Below are positions 8,721 through 18,081 of a stretch of 64,000 nucleotides of DNA, one piece after another. The stretch comes from Candidatus Bathyarchaeota archaeon (GTDB lineage: Archaea; Thermoproteota; Bathyarchaeia; Bathyarchaeales; Bathycorpusculaceae): NCBI GenBank assembly GCA_025059195.1, contig JANXDU010000006.1, positions 1 through 64,000 on the forward strand, in the 5' to 3' direction. The notes below the pieces were generated by a model. It was not told where the DNA came from. It ran no database searches and worked only from the letters and a program-made list of their open reading frames with translations. Both the position numbers and the translations under genes were made by a program. Within the stretch, counting starts at the first letter, position 1, and every line of letters begins with the position of its first letter.

Positions 8721-9371
8721 TTAGAAAAAGTGATTGTTGCTTAAACTTTTGATTCTCGCCAAAAACTCCTCCCTTTCTTTTTCCACTTCCTCGATTCTCT
8801 TTTTCAGAAAATCCAACTCTTCAGATAATTCCTCAAGCCAACCTTTGATGGCTTTTCTACATTCTTCGGGGGTCATTTCAGCCAAATACCGTGAAACATC
8901 TTGCGGAACGCTTTTTTTCAAGGAATCCAAAGGGCAGTCGATTCTCGGCGGCTTCATGAATGGGAAAAAATGTCGGGTAGTGCGGGGCTCCAACAGACGG
9001 CCGCTGAGACCTGCCGAAATGACTTCCTTGGCGGTTATGGGTATGTCTGTGCCGTTTACGTAACGGTGGACACGCCTACTGCCTATCCGGATTTTCGGGT
9101 TTTCCAAAGCGTCTACAAGCAGCACCGGTATTTTCTTGTAGCCCAGACTTTGGAGGGCAAGCCACCGGTGCATTCCATCCAATATGACGAGGGATTTTTC
9201 GTCGGCTATTATTGGATACTTTAGAACGCCGTCTTTGAGGATTTCTTGCTTCAAAAGCTCCAAGTAGAGCGGAGAGCCTTTCTCATGGGGTTTAAGCGTT
9301 TCGATGGGCAGAAAAACTATCTTGAATTGGGAATTTTCAGCATGACCGTTTTTAACGTTTCTTTGGGACAA
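8721..9371 (-). CDS. SerK-like free L-serine kinase candidate (ParB/sulfiredoxin fold)
   Basis: A 216-residue ParB-type fold protein. Three motifs resemble the ADP-dependent free serine kinase SerK of Thermococcus kodakarensis, as recalled from memory. KPHE holds Glu30, the position of the SerK catalytic glutamate. DGMHRW (65-70) matches DGHHRW. TTRHFFPF with ID further on (131-144) matches the SerK C-terminal TTRHVLPF block. The protein is shorter than SerK, lacking a central insertion, and ends in a coiled coil (about 160-205). The start is TTG 9371 inside the 3' end of trpB2 (20-base overlap), with AGAGGT eight bases upstream. Tight coupling to trpB2 suggests that it makes O-phospho-L-serine for TrpB2. 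The alternative is an uncharacterised ParB-like regulator. Confidence 0.65.
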   Translation of the reverse strand: MSQRNVKNGHAENSQFKIVFLPIETLKPHEKGSPLYLELLKQEILKDGVLKYPIIADEKSLVILDGMHRWLALQSLGYKKIPVLLVDALENPKIRIGSRRVHRYVNGTDIPITAKEVISAGLSGRLLEPRTTRHFFPFMKPPRIDCPLDSLKKSVPQDVSRYLAEMTPEECRKAIKGWLEELSEELDFLKKRIEEVEKEREEFLARIKSLSNNHFF

Positions 9372-10722
9372 TTGTTGGAACCTCTATTTTTTCGGGTTCA
9401 TAGTCCACAAGTTTTCCAGCCAAGAACTGTTCGTAAGCGCCTAAATCCAGCAGACCATGCCCGCTGTAGTTCATGGCGATCACTTTCTTTTCACCCGTTT
9501 CCCGACACCGCAACGCCTCATCTATGACAAATTTTAGACTGTGGGCTGTCTCCGGCGCAATTATGAGGCCTTCAGCCTGTGCCAGAATTTGGGCTGCTTT
9601 GAAAACCTCTGTCTGATGGTAGGCAACCGACCGCATATAGCCCTTTGTTATGAGATACGAGATGGACGGCGCCATTCCATGATACCGTAAGCCTCCTGCA
9701 TGGATGGGTGGACACGCGTAGCCATGGCCGATGGTCAGCATTTTCAGAAGCGGCGTCATTTTCGCCGTGTCGCCAAAATCGTAGGTGTATGTGCCTTTCG
9801 TGGTGTGAGGAACCGCCTTTGACTCGCAGGCGACAAACTCCGTGTCCGTTTTGCCCTTCAGCTTGTCCATCATAAAGGGGTAGCAGAAACCAGCGTAGTT
9901 GGAGCCTCCGCCTATGCAGCCGCAAACCACGTCTGGATACTCGCCTATCATCTCAAACTGTTTTTTGGCTTCCAAACCTATGATGGTTTGGTGTAGAAGC
10001 ACGTGGTTCAGCACTGAACCCAAAGAGTAGCGGGTGTCCTCATGGGTAAGCGTGTCCTCTAGGGCTTCGCTTATAGCTATGCCTAAAGTGCCATGGTGGT
10101 TTGGGTTTTCCCTCAAAAGTTTTCTGCCGAACTCTGTTTGATCGCTGGGCGATGGAAACATTTCTGCGCCATACAATTGAGCTATGATTCTTCTTCCGGG
10201 CTTTTGCATATAGCTCACGCGAACCATGTAAATGCGGCACTTCAACCCAAAAATCATGCACGCATAAGCCAAAGCAGTGCCCCATTGCCCGGCGCCAGTT
10301 TCGGTTACAAGCCGTTTTATGCCCTGTTCCTTGTTGTAGTAGGCTTGGGCTATGGCTGTGTTGGTTTTGTGGCTCCCGGTTGGACTGAAATTCTCGCACT
10401 TAAAATATATTTTCGCCGGAGTTTTCAAGAACCTTTCCAGTCTCCGCGCTCTGTAAAGAGGGGTGGGACGGGGCAACCGCAAGTAGGCGTCTAAAACCTC
10501 CTCTGGGATTTTTATGAAACGTTCCGCTGAAACCTCCTGTCGTATTAGTTCTTTTGCAAATATTCTCTCCAACAGTTTTGGGTCTATAGGTTCAAGTGTT
10601 GCGGGGTCCAGGGGCGGCGGAAGCGGTTCCGGAAGGTCTGCTTGGATGTTGTACCATGCCGTTGGGATTTCATCTGGATCAAGCATGGTGAAGTATTCGC
10701 TTTTATGCACTTTAAAGCTCAT
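9352..10722 (-). CDS. trpB2: Tryptophan synthase beta-like TrpB2 (copy 1)
   Basis: A 456-residue fold-type II PLP enzyme of the TrpB2 branch, with the N-terminal extension (YNIQADLPEPLPPP, about 24-37) and the usual length of about 430-460. The PLP lysine is in SPTGSHKTNT (Lys119) and the phosphate-binding loop is CIGGGSNYAG. It condenses indole with an activated serine to give tryptophan. TrpB2 from Sulfolobus has been reported to prefer O-phosphoserine and to act without TrpA. ATG 10722 follows a GAGGTGA site at 10728-10734. The SerK-like gene overlaps its 3' end. It is divergent from a TrpY-like regulator, so tryptophan-responsive control is likely. No trpA or other trp gene is in the window. 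Confidence 0.92.
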   Translation of the reverse strand: MSFKVHKSEYFTMLDPDEIPTAWYNIQADLPEPLPPPLDPATLEPIDPKLLERIFAKELIRQEVSAERFIKIPEEVLDAYLRLPRPTPLYRARRLERFLKTPAKIYFKCENFSPTGSHKTNTAIAQAYYNKEQGIKRLVTETGAGQWGTALAYACMIFGLKCRIYMVRVSYMQKPGRRIIAQLYGAEMFPSPSDQTEFGRKLLRENPNHHGTLGIAISEALEDTLTHEDTRYSLGSVLNHVLLHQTIIGLEAKKQFEMIGEYPDVVCGCIGGGSNYAGFCYPFMMDKLKGKTDTEFVACESKAVPHTTKGTYTYDFGDTAKMTPLLKMLTIGHGYACPPIHAGGLRYHGMAPSISYLITKGYMRSVAYHQTEVFKAAQILAQAEGLIIAPETAHSLKFVIDEALRCRETGEKKVIAMNYSGHGLLDLGAYEQFLAGKLVDYEPEKIEVPTIVPKKR

Positions 10723-10735
10723 TTATCTTCACCTC

Positions 10736-10808
10736 TGCACTTTTTTGTACGTTTAGGCGCATAATAATTCAATCAACATATTTATACTTTATTGCACAAA
10801 AAAGTACA
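10736..10808. promoter_or_regulatory. Divergent trpB2/regulator promoter with paired GCAC-N6-GTAC motifs
   Basis: The 102-base divergent gap contains GCAC-TTTTTT-GTAC at 10737-10750 and GCAC-AAAAAA-GTAC at 10794-10807. This is the same 14-bp layout twice, 57 bp apart, flanking a TATA-like TTTATACTT at 10781-10789. Extended by one base, the two copies hold TGTACG (10746-10751) and AGTACA (10803-10808). Each is one mismatch from TGTACA, the TRP box bound by TrpY of Methanothermobacter. One copy lies near the trpB2 start and the other between the regulator's TATA box and its start. A shared operator is the simplest reading; this is inference. Confidence 0.55.
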
Positions 10809-10824
10809 TTAGGCGAACGGAAAC

Positions 10825-11328
10825 GTGTGGAACACCATAAAACGCCACATGGAAAACTACCCAGAAAGGCTTAAAGTAGCGCGAATCCTCGTGGAAAACG
10901 GGTTAAGCGTCAAAAACGGGAAAATTTACCTAAACGATATTGAAATCCCAAGGGCACGCATAGCGAAAGCTGCCGGAGTAGATAGGAGAACCGTAAACGA
11001 AACATTAAAAACCATAAAGGTTAACAAGGAACTGCGTCAAATTTTTGAAGGTTTAAGGTCTGCTGGACACTCCTTGAAGGAAATTGCACGCCACTTAGAA
11101 CTGGGTGTTGTAGAAATAACACCGGTGGATGCGCGGACCCCGGGGATACTGGCGAGTTCAGCCATGATACTGGCGAAAAGCGGGTTAAGCATTAGACAGG
11201 CAATTGTGGACGACCCGGAGCTTTCCCCAGAGCCGAAGCTAACGCTCATTGTTGAAAAAAAGATTCCCGGCGAGCTCATCCCAGAATTTTTAAAAGTTAA
11301 GGGCGTCGCCAAAGTTTCCGTTTACTAG
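10825..11328 (+). CDS. TrpY-like transcriptional regulator, HTH plus ACT domain
   Basis: A 167-residue protein. An N-terminal helix-turn-helix (about 30-66; IPRARIAKAAGVDRRTVNET) is followed by an ACT-type ligand-binding domain (about 94-167; GILASSAMILAKSGLSIRQA). This is the architecture of archaeal COG1707 proteins, including the tryptophan-sensing repressor TrpY. It is transcribed divergently from trpB2, with TRP-box-like sequences between them. It probably represses both directions when an amino acid, most likely tryptophan, binds the ACT domain. The start is taken as GTG 10825; ATG 10849 is an in-frame alternative and would leave the HTH intact. The ligand cannot be read from the sequence. 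Confidence 0.75.
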   Translation: MWNTIKRHMENYPERLKVARILVENGLSVKNGKIYLNDIEIPRARIAKAAGVDRRTVNETLKTIKVNKELRQIFEGLRSAGHSLKEIARHLELGVVEITPVDARTPGILASSAMILAKSGLSIRQAIVDDPELSPEPKLTLIVEKKIPGELIPEFLKVKGVAKVSVY

Positions 11329-13178
11329 ACGCGGGGGTTTTCGAAAGCTGTTATTATCCATTTTTCTCCCCGCCTCTCAAGATGCACGGTCACAGTGTCG
11401 CCTTCATCTGTCGCCATGAGCTTGTTCCATTGAAGGGGCGGGAGATCCTTCGGTGTGGCTTCCACCCACTGGTATGTAGCATTGTCTAGGCGGAGAACTA
11501 TGTGGGTTGTACCGTCCTCAACGAACTCGTATCTGCCTAAAACTTTGGCGGTGACCTCTATTTCGGTTGTTACGCCGTAAAGTTTTAGGAATTCGAGTCT
11601 TGTGGCGCGCACAAGCTGTTCGCTGGTCATGCCTTCCACATGCATTTTTATGGCTATTTTGCTTGTTTCCTCCGCGTCAACGATGGCGAATCCAGCTAGG
11701 TAAATGGTTTCGTCTTTTTCGTCGGTGCCTTCCCGCCAATAGATGGGTATATACCATGCGAGGCGATGGTTGCCGGGCGAAATTTGCACCGGATACAGAA
11801 GCGGCATTTCAGCGTAATACAAGCCTGTTGCGGGTTTGGGAAGTCTTCCTTCCACAAGGTCTTCGGCGGTCATACCTGAAATATAGTTGGCTTGCCTAAA
11901 ATCGTAGAAGTATATGCTGCTTCTGGTGGCTTTGAAAACACCGGATAATGTGCGTTTGTTACCGATAGGGTTCACGCAGACTAGGGCAACTACATCGCCT
12001 GTTTCCGGGTCCACTATGTAGCGGGTGTCCTCTGTAATTTCGAAACGTTCACGGCTTGGCGGTATAAACCACAACAAACCACCAGCCCAGTAGTCGAAGC
12101 CTCCGCCTCTTCGAAAGTTTCCCATTTCGTTTATCATTTCCTCAAGCCAGTTTTCATCATAAACTTGGGTTATCCAAAATGGAGTTTGCTGAAGCGTCTC
12201 CGCCCTAAAGTATAGGCTGCCCTCTTCGTCGTAAACCATGGGAGTTTCATAACGTCTAATCAAATCAAAGCCTACATTGTACCGCGTTATAACGTAGGCT
12301 GGCATTTTTGTTTCAAAGTCCCAAGTCACATAGGCTATGCCATAACTTCTGAACATATCTTTCATATAGGAGCCATAGTGGATGTTGCGGTCGAACCATA
12401 AGCCTTCGCCCACTTTAAACTCCTTTCTAACAATCTTTGGAGGGGCAAGGGGCTCCGTGGCGTCTATTATCACGAAGCCTTTCACAAAGTTTTCAGCTAT
12501 GACGTTTGTTGAGCCTATGACGGCAACCCAAACCAGATTGCCTTCAGGAGTCTTTGTTATGTGGCAGCCTAAAACTTGGGTGTTGCTTCCAAACTCTGAC
12601 ATGTGGCGTCTTGCAATAGAAACCGCAAGCTCCTCCGTGACAAGCCTCACCATGCCGTCCGGAATTTCAACGTTGAAAGGCAGTCCAGAACCCATGTGGA
12701 TGAAGCTGTTGAAATATGCGGCGTTAGACACTCTTTGAATCTGCGCAAAAACAATGAAGCTGGAAACAGCTAACAAATAAGCCAAAAACAGAATAACAGC
12801 CAATTTCGCCCTCATTTTTACAGAAAATTGCCATGGCAACTTTCTAGGTCGATGATAATAGTAGTAGCCCTTGTCTGGTTTTTCTTCTGGACCAGCTTGC
12901 TTTACGGTTAAAGCCGACTCTATAAAAGCGACAAAAAGCCTTACAAAAACAAGCAAGTAGATGAATATGCTCAACGGCGGCTGAAGAAACTGAATCAGGA
13001 AAAAGAGAAACAAGCCTAAAAGAAGCGAGACCACCCGCTCAGCTTTTCTCCAGCCAGTTTTCCGCGGAGGCATAGGCATGTACCATACGAACGCCCATAG
13101 AAGAAGAAATATGAACATGTTCAAAGTTTCCACCAATCTATAGCAGTTGCACTCCATCAAGAAAGCTTTTGCCCCCAA
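11325..13178 (-). CDS. Multi-pass membrane protein with large extracytoplasmic domain, unknown function
   Basis: Family not recognised. The 617-residue product has three hydrophobic segments near the N-terminus (about 18-36, 48-68 and 69-90). A basic loop rich in tyrosine and histidine follows (GYYYYHRPRK), then a fourth segment (about 127-147). Some 470 residues predicted to lie outside the membrane come next. Parts of that region (about 185-225 and 500-540) have a helix-then-strand pattern like PepSY domains, and the last 90 residues look like a small beta-barrel. It is convergent with the TrpY-like gene, overlapping it by 4 bases. Because the starting methionine is uncertain, the first segment may be shorter. 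Confidence 0.6.
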   Translation of the reverse strand: MGAKAFLMECNCYRLVETLNMFIFLLLWAFVWYMPMPPRKTGWRKAERVVSLLLGLFLFFLIQFLQPPLSIFIYLLVFVRLFVAFIESALTVKQAGPEEKPDKGYYYYHRPRKLPWQFSVKMRAKLAVILFLAYLLAVSSFIVFAQIQRVSNAAYFNSFIHMGSGLPFNVEIPDGMVRLVTEELAVSIARRHMSEFGSNTQVLGCHITKTPEGNLVWVAVIGSTNVIAENFVKGFVIIDATEPLAPPKIVRKEFKVGEGLWFDRNIHYGSYMKDMFRSYGIAYVTWDFETKMPAYVITRYNVGFDLIRRYETPMVYDEEGSLYFRAETLQQTPFWITQVYDENWLEEMINEMGNFRRGGGFDYWAGGLLWFIPPSRERFEITEDTRYIVDPETGDVVALVCVNPIGNKRTLSGVFKATRSSIYFYDFRQANYISGMTAEDLVEGRLPKPATGLYYAEMPLLYPVQISPGNHRLAWYIPIYWREGTDEKDETIYLAGFAIVDAEETSKIAIKMHVEGMTSEQLVRATRLEFLKLYGVTTEIEVTAKVLGRYEFVEDGTTHIVLRLDNATYQWVEATPKDLPPLQWNKLMATDEGDTVTVHLERRGEKWIITAFENPRV

Positions 13179-13241
13179 GCTAACAAGTTTTATATGGAGT
13201 TGAAACCGTAGGTTAGGGCGTCATGGAAAGGTGAATTGGTT

Positions 13242-14459
13242 ATGGTGGATTTTGCCTTCACCGAAGAACAAGAGCTTTTTCGAAAGGCAGTTCGCGAATG
13301 GTGCAGCAAAGAGCTGCCGCTGGAAAAAGTTAGGGAGATGGATGGCAAAGGCGAAATTCCAAAGGAGATCCTCAAGGGCTTAGCTGATCTAGGGCTTCTG
13401 CTTATGACAGTGCCAGAAGAGCATGGCGGCGCAGGTGCAGACTGGACAACCGCGTGCATCGCGGCTGAAGAGTTGGGCTATGCGGACATAAGCATAGCTG
13501 TTCCAGTGCTTTTCTTGGTGGAAACAGCATGGGGCTTCGTAACAGACAAGTATTGCACTGAACAGGTTAGGGAGGAAGTTATACGGAAAGCCGCCCGAGG
13601 CGAAGCCTTCATAGGCATAGCTTCAACTGAAGCAGGCGGCGGTTCAGACGTTGCTGCAATAAAGTCAACAGCCACAAAAGATGGAAACCGTTGGATTTTG
13701 AACGGCGAGAAAACTTACATAAGCGGCACGGAGGAGGCCAAAAAACTGGGCGGAGGCCATTTTACGCTGGTTAGAACTTCACCCCCGCCTCCTGGAGCAT
13801 CCCACAGGGGCATGACTGCTTTCTTTCTGCCAATAAACGCGCCGGGGGTGGATGTTGGCAAGCGCCTCGATGAAATGGGGCGGATGGCAATCTCAACGGG
13901 CAGCATAGTCATGGATAACGTTAGGCTGCCAGACTCCTACCGCATAGGCGAGGAGGGAAGAGGCTTCTACTTAACCATGGAGGGGTTTGACAACGCACGG
14001 CTGCTTATTGGAGCTACATGCCTAGGCGCAGCTCAAAGAGCCCTAGAGCTTGGAATGCAGTACATTAAGGAGCGCAAAGCCTTCGGAAACCCCATCGGCA
14101 AGTATGAGGGCATCCAGTTTGACTTAGCGGACTTGTGGGCTGAGCTGGAGGCTTTACGGTCGCTTGTTTACAGGACGGCTTGGATGAACGACGAGAAATA
14201 CAAGCATGGACGCTTCACGCCCTTGGAAGTTACAAAGTATATTTCAGCTGTCAAGTTGAAGGTGCCGCCCTTCGCCTTCAAAGTTTTCGAACATGTCATG
14301 CTATGGATGGGAGCTTGGGGCTACACAAAAAACTGCCCCCTAGAAATGGGACTGCGAGGCATAATGTCCTATTATATTGGGGCTGAAGGCACCATGAACA
14401 TCCAAAGAATAGTCATAGCAAGGGAGCTTTTAGGCAGGGAATACATACCCTACAAGTAA
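13242..14459 (+). CDS. Acyl-CoA dehydrogenase
   Basis: A 405-residue FAD enzyme that oxidises the alpha-beta bond of acyl-CoA thioesters. The N-terminal helical domain starts FAFTEEQELFRKAVREW. The FAD-binding middle domain has IASTEAGGGSD and NGEKTYISG. The C-terminal helical domain carries the family's EGT catalytic-glutamate position (about residue 382, GAEGTMNIQR). ATG 13242 is chosen because GGAAAGGTGA at 13225-13234 lies seven bases upstream; TTG 13236 would be too close to it. No electron-transfer flavoprotein or other beta-oxidation gene is adjacent. The substrate chain length is unknown. Confidence 0.9.
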   Translation: MVDFAFTEEQELFRKAVREWCSKELPLEKVREMDGKGEIPKEILKGLADLGLLLMTVPEEHGGAGADWTTACIAAEELGYADISIAVPVLFLVETAWGFVTDKYCTEQVREEVIRKAARGEAFIGIASTEAGGGSDVAAIKSTATKDGNRWILNGEKTYISGTEEAKKLGGGHFTLVRTSPPPPGASHRGMTAFFLPINAPGVDVGKRLDEMGRMAISTGSIVMDNVRLPDSYRIGEEGRGFYLTMEGFDNARLLIGATCLGAAQRALELGMQYIKERKAFGNPIGKYEGIQFDLADLWAELEALRSLVYRTAWMNDEKYKHGRFTPLEVTKYISAVKLKVPPFAFKVFEHVMLWMGAWGYTKNCPLEMGLRGIMSYYIGAEGTMNIQRIVIARELLGREYIPYK

Positions 14460-14468
14460 ACGCCTCCC

Positions 14469-15596
14469 ATGGACAGGGCCGCGTCAATGAGTTACGAAGT
14501 TAAGTGCACGGTTTGCGGGAAACCCACGACAAACCTCCTAAGCTACAAGTGCATTAGCTGCGGAAACCCCCTAGATATCAAAATCCGTAAAGCCTTCAGC
14601 AGGGGGGAAATCCATAGAAAAGATTACAGTGCTTGGCGCTACATTCGATTCTTCCCATACGTGAATGCCAGAGACGTTGTGACGTTGGGCGAGGGTTGGA
14701 CGCCGCTTGTCAAGGTCTCTGGGAACCTTTACTTTAAGCTTGAAAGCCTCAACCCGACAGGTTCTTTTAAGGATAGAGGCTCCACGGTGCTTGTTTCAGC
14801 CATCCATAAAGAGGTTAAAAGGCTTGGAGGTTTTATTGCGGAAGACTCTTCGGGAAACGCTGGTGCGTCTATAGCCGCCTACGCAGCCCGCGCGGGGCTT
14901 AGGGCCAAAATCTACGTTCCAGAAGGCGTTTCTGGACCAAAACTTAACCAAATAATGTTTTACGGTGCAGAAGCCCTCAAAGTTCCGGGCGCCAGAAGTC
15001 GCGTAGCTGAGGAAGCTCAAAAGCCGGAGGGGGGAAAAGTCTACGTGGGGCATATTCTACACCCGGTTTTCCGTGATGGAATAAGAAGCTTAGCCTACGA
15101 AATAGTCGAACAGCTCGGATGGGAAGCTCCCGAACGTATTTACCTTCCAGTTTCAGCTGGAACCCTTCTTTTAGGGGTCCTCATAGGCTTCAAACATTTA
15201 ATGGATTCTGGCGCGATTGACGAAATGCCAAAAATCGTGGCGTGTCAAACAAAGCAAGTTTCGCCTCTATACCATCGTTTTAAAGGCTTACCCTACTGCC
15301 CTCCCGAAAAAGTTGTAACCGTTGCTGACGCGTTGGTCAGCACAAGCCCGCCGCTTTTAGAAATTATGCATCAGGAATTGAAGGCGGCGGGTGGCGACGC
15401 TGTGATGGTTGAGGAAGATGAAATCTTTAAAACCTTTAAAGAGTTGGCAGGCATAGGCTTTTACGTGGAGCCAAGCTCAGCCGTAGCTTACGCCGCCTAC
15501 CAGAAGCAGCTGCGGATAGGCGAGGCGACAAGCGGAGAGAAAACCGTCGTGGTTTTGACGGGGACGGGGCTTAAAACGGCCTTGAAACCAAGCTGA
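14469..15596 (+). CDS. thrC: Threonine synthase
   Basis: A 375-residue fold-type II PLP enzyme that converts O-phosphohomoserine to threonine. An N-terminal zinc ribbon (Cys13, Cys16, Cys28, Cys31) precedes the catalytic domain, as in many archaeal ThrC proteins. The PLP lysine is in PTGSFKDRG (Lys101). The region SSGNAGAS and the C-terminal VVLTGTGLK are typical of the family. It follows the acyl-CoA dehydrogenase gene by nine bases and may be cotranscribed. ATG 14487 is an in-frame alternative start that keeps the zinc ribbon. A cysteate-synthase-like paralogue is a less likely alternative. Confidence 0.88.
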   Translation: MDRAASMSYEVKCTVCGKPTTNLLSYKCISCGNPLDIKIRKAFSRGEIHRKDYSAWRYIRFFPYVNARDVVTLGEGWTPLVKVSGNLYFKLESLNPTGSFKDRGSTVLVSAIHKEVKRLGGFIAEDSSGNAGASIAAYAARAGLRAKIYVPEGVSGPKLNQIMFYGAEALKVPGARSRVAEEAQKPEGGKVYVGHILHPVFRDGIRSLAYEIVEQLGWEAPERIYLPVSAGTLLLGVLIGFKHLMDSGAIDEMPKIVACQTKQVSPLYHRFKGLPYCPPEKVVTVADALVSTSPPLLEIMHQELKAAGGDAVMVEEDEIFKTFKELAGIGFYVEPSSAVAYAAYQKQLRIGEATSGEKTVVVLTGTGLKTALKPS

Positions 15597-15616
15597 AACA
15601 ATTAAATTCTTAGAAA

Positions 15617-15626
15617 AATTTATATT
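15617..15626 (+). promoter_or_regulatory. TATA-box promoter of the thermosome gene
   Basis: AATTTATATT lies 44 bases upstream of the chosen thermosome start at 15670. This fits a transcript with a leader of about 20 bases that contains the GGGAGG site at 15656-15661. Confidence 0.6.
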
Positions 15627-15669
15627 GTAATGCTGTTTCTCATTGAGTCGCATTTGGGAGGTTGTTGGT

Positions 15670-17301
15670 TTGTCATCACCTGCATCTGGAATTCCAGTCC
15701 TAGTGTTAAAAGAAGGCTCCAGCCGCTCAAGGGGAAGAGAAGCCCAACACACCAACATTATGGCAGCCCGAATAATAGCTGAAACAGTGAAAAGCTCCCT
15801 TGGCCCTAAGGGCATGGATAAAATGCTTGTGGACAGTTTCGGCGACGTCACAATAACCAGCGATGGCCGCACAATTTTGGATGAAATGGATGTTCAGCAT
15901 CCGGCGGCTAAAATGATGGTGGAGGTGGCCAAAACCCAAGATAACGAGGCTGGAGACGGGACGACAACGGCGGTTGTTCTGGCTGGAGAACTGTTAGCTA
16001 AGGCTGAGGAGCTTATAGGCAAGAACATTCACCCAACAATCATAATTGACGGTTATAAGAAGGCCATGGATAAAGCCCTTGAAACCCTTGAGAAAATCGC
16101 CATGCCAGTTGATTTGACCTCGACAGAATACATGAAGAAGGCGGCTATGACTTCTATGGCAAGCAAGCTTGTAGCAGAACATAGGGAATATTTAGCGGAA
16201 CTAGCTGTGAAAGCGGTTCTCCAAGTGGCAGAAAAAGAAGACGGTAAATATAGAGTGGACATTGACGACGTGAAAGTGGAGAAAAAACCCGGCGAATCAA
16301 TAAGGGATACGATGCTCGTAAGCGGCATAGTCCTAGACAAGGAAGTCGTCCACTCTGGAATGCCTAAACGGGTGGAAAACGCCAGAATAGCCCTTCTCGA
16401 CGCACCGCTGGAAATCGAAAAAACTGAGTTCGACGCGAAAATCAACATTGAAAGCCCAGAGCAGATGGAAGCCTTCTTAAGACAAGAGGAAGCCATGTTG
16501 AAGGACATGGTGGAAAAACTTGCCGCTGTAGGCGCAAACGTTGTCCTATGCCAAAAAGGCATAGACGACATGGCGCAACACTTCCTAGCAAGAAAAGGAA
16601 TCCTCGCTGTTAGACGAGTTAAAAAGTCTGACATGGAAAAACTTGCTAAAGCCACCGGAGGAAAAATAATAACCAATTTGGATGACATGACCCCCGCGGA
16701 TCTGGGTTATGCAAGCCTAGTGGAAGAACGCAAAATCGGCGACGACAAAATGACCTTTGTAGAGGGATGCAAAAACCCAAAGTCGGTGACTATCCTCATT
16801 AGAGGAGCAACAGAACGCATAGTGGACGAGGCTGAGCGTTCCCTGCACGACGCTATCTGCGTTGTCCGAGATATAGTTGAAGAACCAAAAGTTTTAGCGG
16901 GCGGCGGAGCCCCAGAACTGGAAGTCGCCCGTGTCCTAAAGAAGTACGCTGAAACCCTTCCGGGCAGAGAGCAGTTAGCTGTGAAAAGCTTCGCGGAAGC
17001 TTTAGAGGCTGTTCCGGCAACTCTAGCTGAAAACGCTGGCTTAGACCCAATAGACATATTATCAGAGCTTAGGGCGAGACATGAAAAGGGTGAAACGTGG
17101 GCTGGAATCGAGGTTCACTCTGGAAAAGTGCAGGACATGAGGGAAGCTGGAGTTTACGAACCTATATCAGTTAAAAAGCAAGTGGTGAAATCCGCCACCG
17201 AAGCCGCTTCGATGATCTTGAAAATCGACGACATTATAGCCGCTGGGAAAGCCAAAATGCCCCCAACGCCGTCTAAGGGCCCCTCGGAAGGCGAATTCTA
17301 G
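15670..17301 (+). CDS. thsA: Thermosome subunit (group II chaperonin)
   Basis: A 543-residue subunit of the archaeal chaperonin that folds proteins in an ATP-driven double ring. ATP-binding motifs include [12 protein letters not shown] near the N-terminus and [10 protein letters not shown] (about 92-101). VLAGGGAPE and GLDPIDIL mark the equatorial domain near the C-terminus. TTG 15670 is chosen because GGGAGG lies eight bases upstream; the frame is open to TTG 15643. The tail ([12 protein letters not shown]) is acidic and lacks the GGM repeats seen in some thermosomes. Other subunits are not in the window. rpoK follows in the same direction. Confidence 0.96.
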   Translation: MSSPASGIPVLVLKEGSSRSRGREAQHTNIMAARIIAETVKSSLGPKGMDKMLVDSFGDVTITSDGRTILDEMDVQHPAAKMMVEVAKTQDNEAGDGTTTAVVLAGELLAKAEELIGKNIHPTIIIDGYKKAMDKALETLEKIAMPVDLTSTEYMKKAAMTSMASKLVAEHREYLAELAVKAVLQVAEKEDGKYRVDIDDVKVEKKPGESIRDTMLVSGIVLDKEVVHSGMPKRVENARIALLDAPLEIEKTEFDAKINIESPEQMEAFLRQEEAMLKDMVEKLAAVGANVVLCQKGIDDMAQHFLARKGILAVRRVKKSDMEKLAKATGGKIITNLDDMTPADLGYASLVEERKIGDDKMTFVEGCKNPKSVTILIRGATERIVDEAERSLHDAICVVRDIVEEPKVLAGGGAPELEVARVLKKYAETLPGREQLAVKSFAEALEAVPATLAENAGLDPIDILSELRARHEKGETWAGIEVHSGKVQDMREAGVYEPISVKKQVVKSATEAASMILKIDDIIAAGKAKMPPTPSKGPSEGEF

Positions 17302-17343
17302 GCGCTGGGGTAATGGGAAACGTCCAAAAAAGAGAAGAAAATT

Positions 17344-17598
17344 TTGATAGGCCCTCCGAAGCTCACCCGATTTGAGAAGGCAAGAGTAGTGGGAGCTAGA
17401 GCCCTCCAAATAGCCATGGGCGCCCCAATTCTTGTCGAACCGCCTAAAAGCTCCGCCAGCCCTATAGACATAGCCCTTCAAGAGCTTGAATCAGGCGTCT
17501 TGCCCATAACAATTAGGCGAACACTTCCAGACGGCACTTATCAAGATATACCTTTGAAGTGGCTTTTAGAAGGCGAAAAGAAAAAATCCGCTTCCTAA
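17344..17598 (+). CDS. rpoK: DNA-directed RNA polymerase subunit K (Rpo6)
   Basis: An 84-residue archaeal homologue of bacterial omega and eukaryotic Rpb6, which helps assemble and stabilise RNA polymerase. The diagnostic core is [20 protein letters not shown], followed by [10 protein letters not shown] and the end IPLKWLLEG. Only a TTG at 17344 can start the frame: an in-frame stop lies at 17311 and the ATG at 17313 is out of frame. It lies 42 bases after the thermosome gene and overlaps the 3' end of the convergent Mut7-C gene by 4 bases. Confidence 0.94.
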   Translation: MIGPPKLTRFEKARVVGARALQIAMGAPILVEPPKSSASPIDIALQELESGVLPITIRRTLPDGTYQDIPLKWLLEGEKKKSAS

Positions 17599-18077
17599 GA
17601 TTTTTCGGTTTTGCTTAGTTTCTTTGCTGTTTCAAGGGTTTTTCTGATTCGTGCCCAGTGGGCGCCCTGCCAGTATATCTGACCGCATTTTGGACACTCC
17701 CAGAAATCGTTGTAGTGTGCATAAGTGCTTTCTTCAACCTTGCCTGCAACCTTCTCTTTTGGAGCTGGTTTGACTTGGGCGTTGCATTTGGGGCATCGGG
17801 ACTTAGCCATACAAACGTCTAGGCTTATGCCAAATTTTTGAGCTATTTTCGCCAGATTTTCGGCCTCTGTCTGCCCATCCACGTAGAAGGCTTTTACGCC
17901 TTTGGCGGTGGCTTGCTGGTAAAGCTCTAAATCCCTTGTAAGGAGAATTCTACGTTCTTTTTTGGCTATAGCCATAAGCTGTGTGTCGTCTAGCTTGTTG
18001 GAGTATTTCACGTTGTGGCCCAGCATGCGAAGCCAACGGGTGAGTTTCCCAAGCATTCCGTCGGCAATGAACTTCAA
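17595..18077 (-). CDS. Mut7-C RNase-domain protein with zinc ribbon
   Basis: A 160-residue PIN-like nuclease of the Mut7-C family. The N-terminal signature is [18 protein letters not shown], with the conserved Asp6. ILLTRDLEL provides further acidic residues of the PIN-like site. The C-terminal half is a zinc ribbon with CPKCNAQ and CPKCGQIYW. The family is predicted to cleave RNA; a specific substrate is unknown. The gene precedes nothing on its strand but follows pyrC closely (4 bases), at the end of a minus-strand block with the RNA-binding FAU-1 and rtcA genes. Confidence 0.88.
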   Translation of the reverse strand: MKFIADGMLGKLTRWLRMLGHNVKYSNKLDDTQLMAIAKKERRILLTRDLELYQQATAKGVKAFYVDGQTEAENLAKIAQKFGISLDVCMAKSRCPKCNAQVKPAPKEKVAGKVEESTYAHYNDFWECPKCGQIYWQGAHWARIRKTLETAKKLSKTEKS

Positions 18078-18081
18078 GCCT

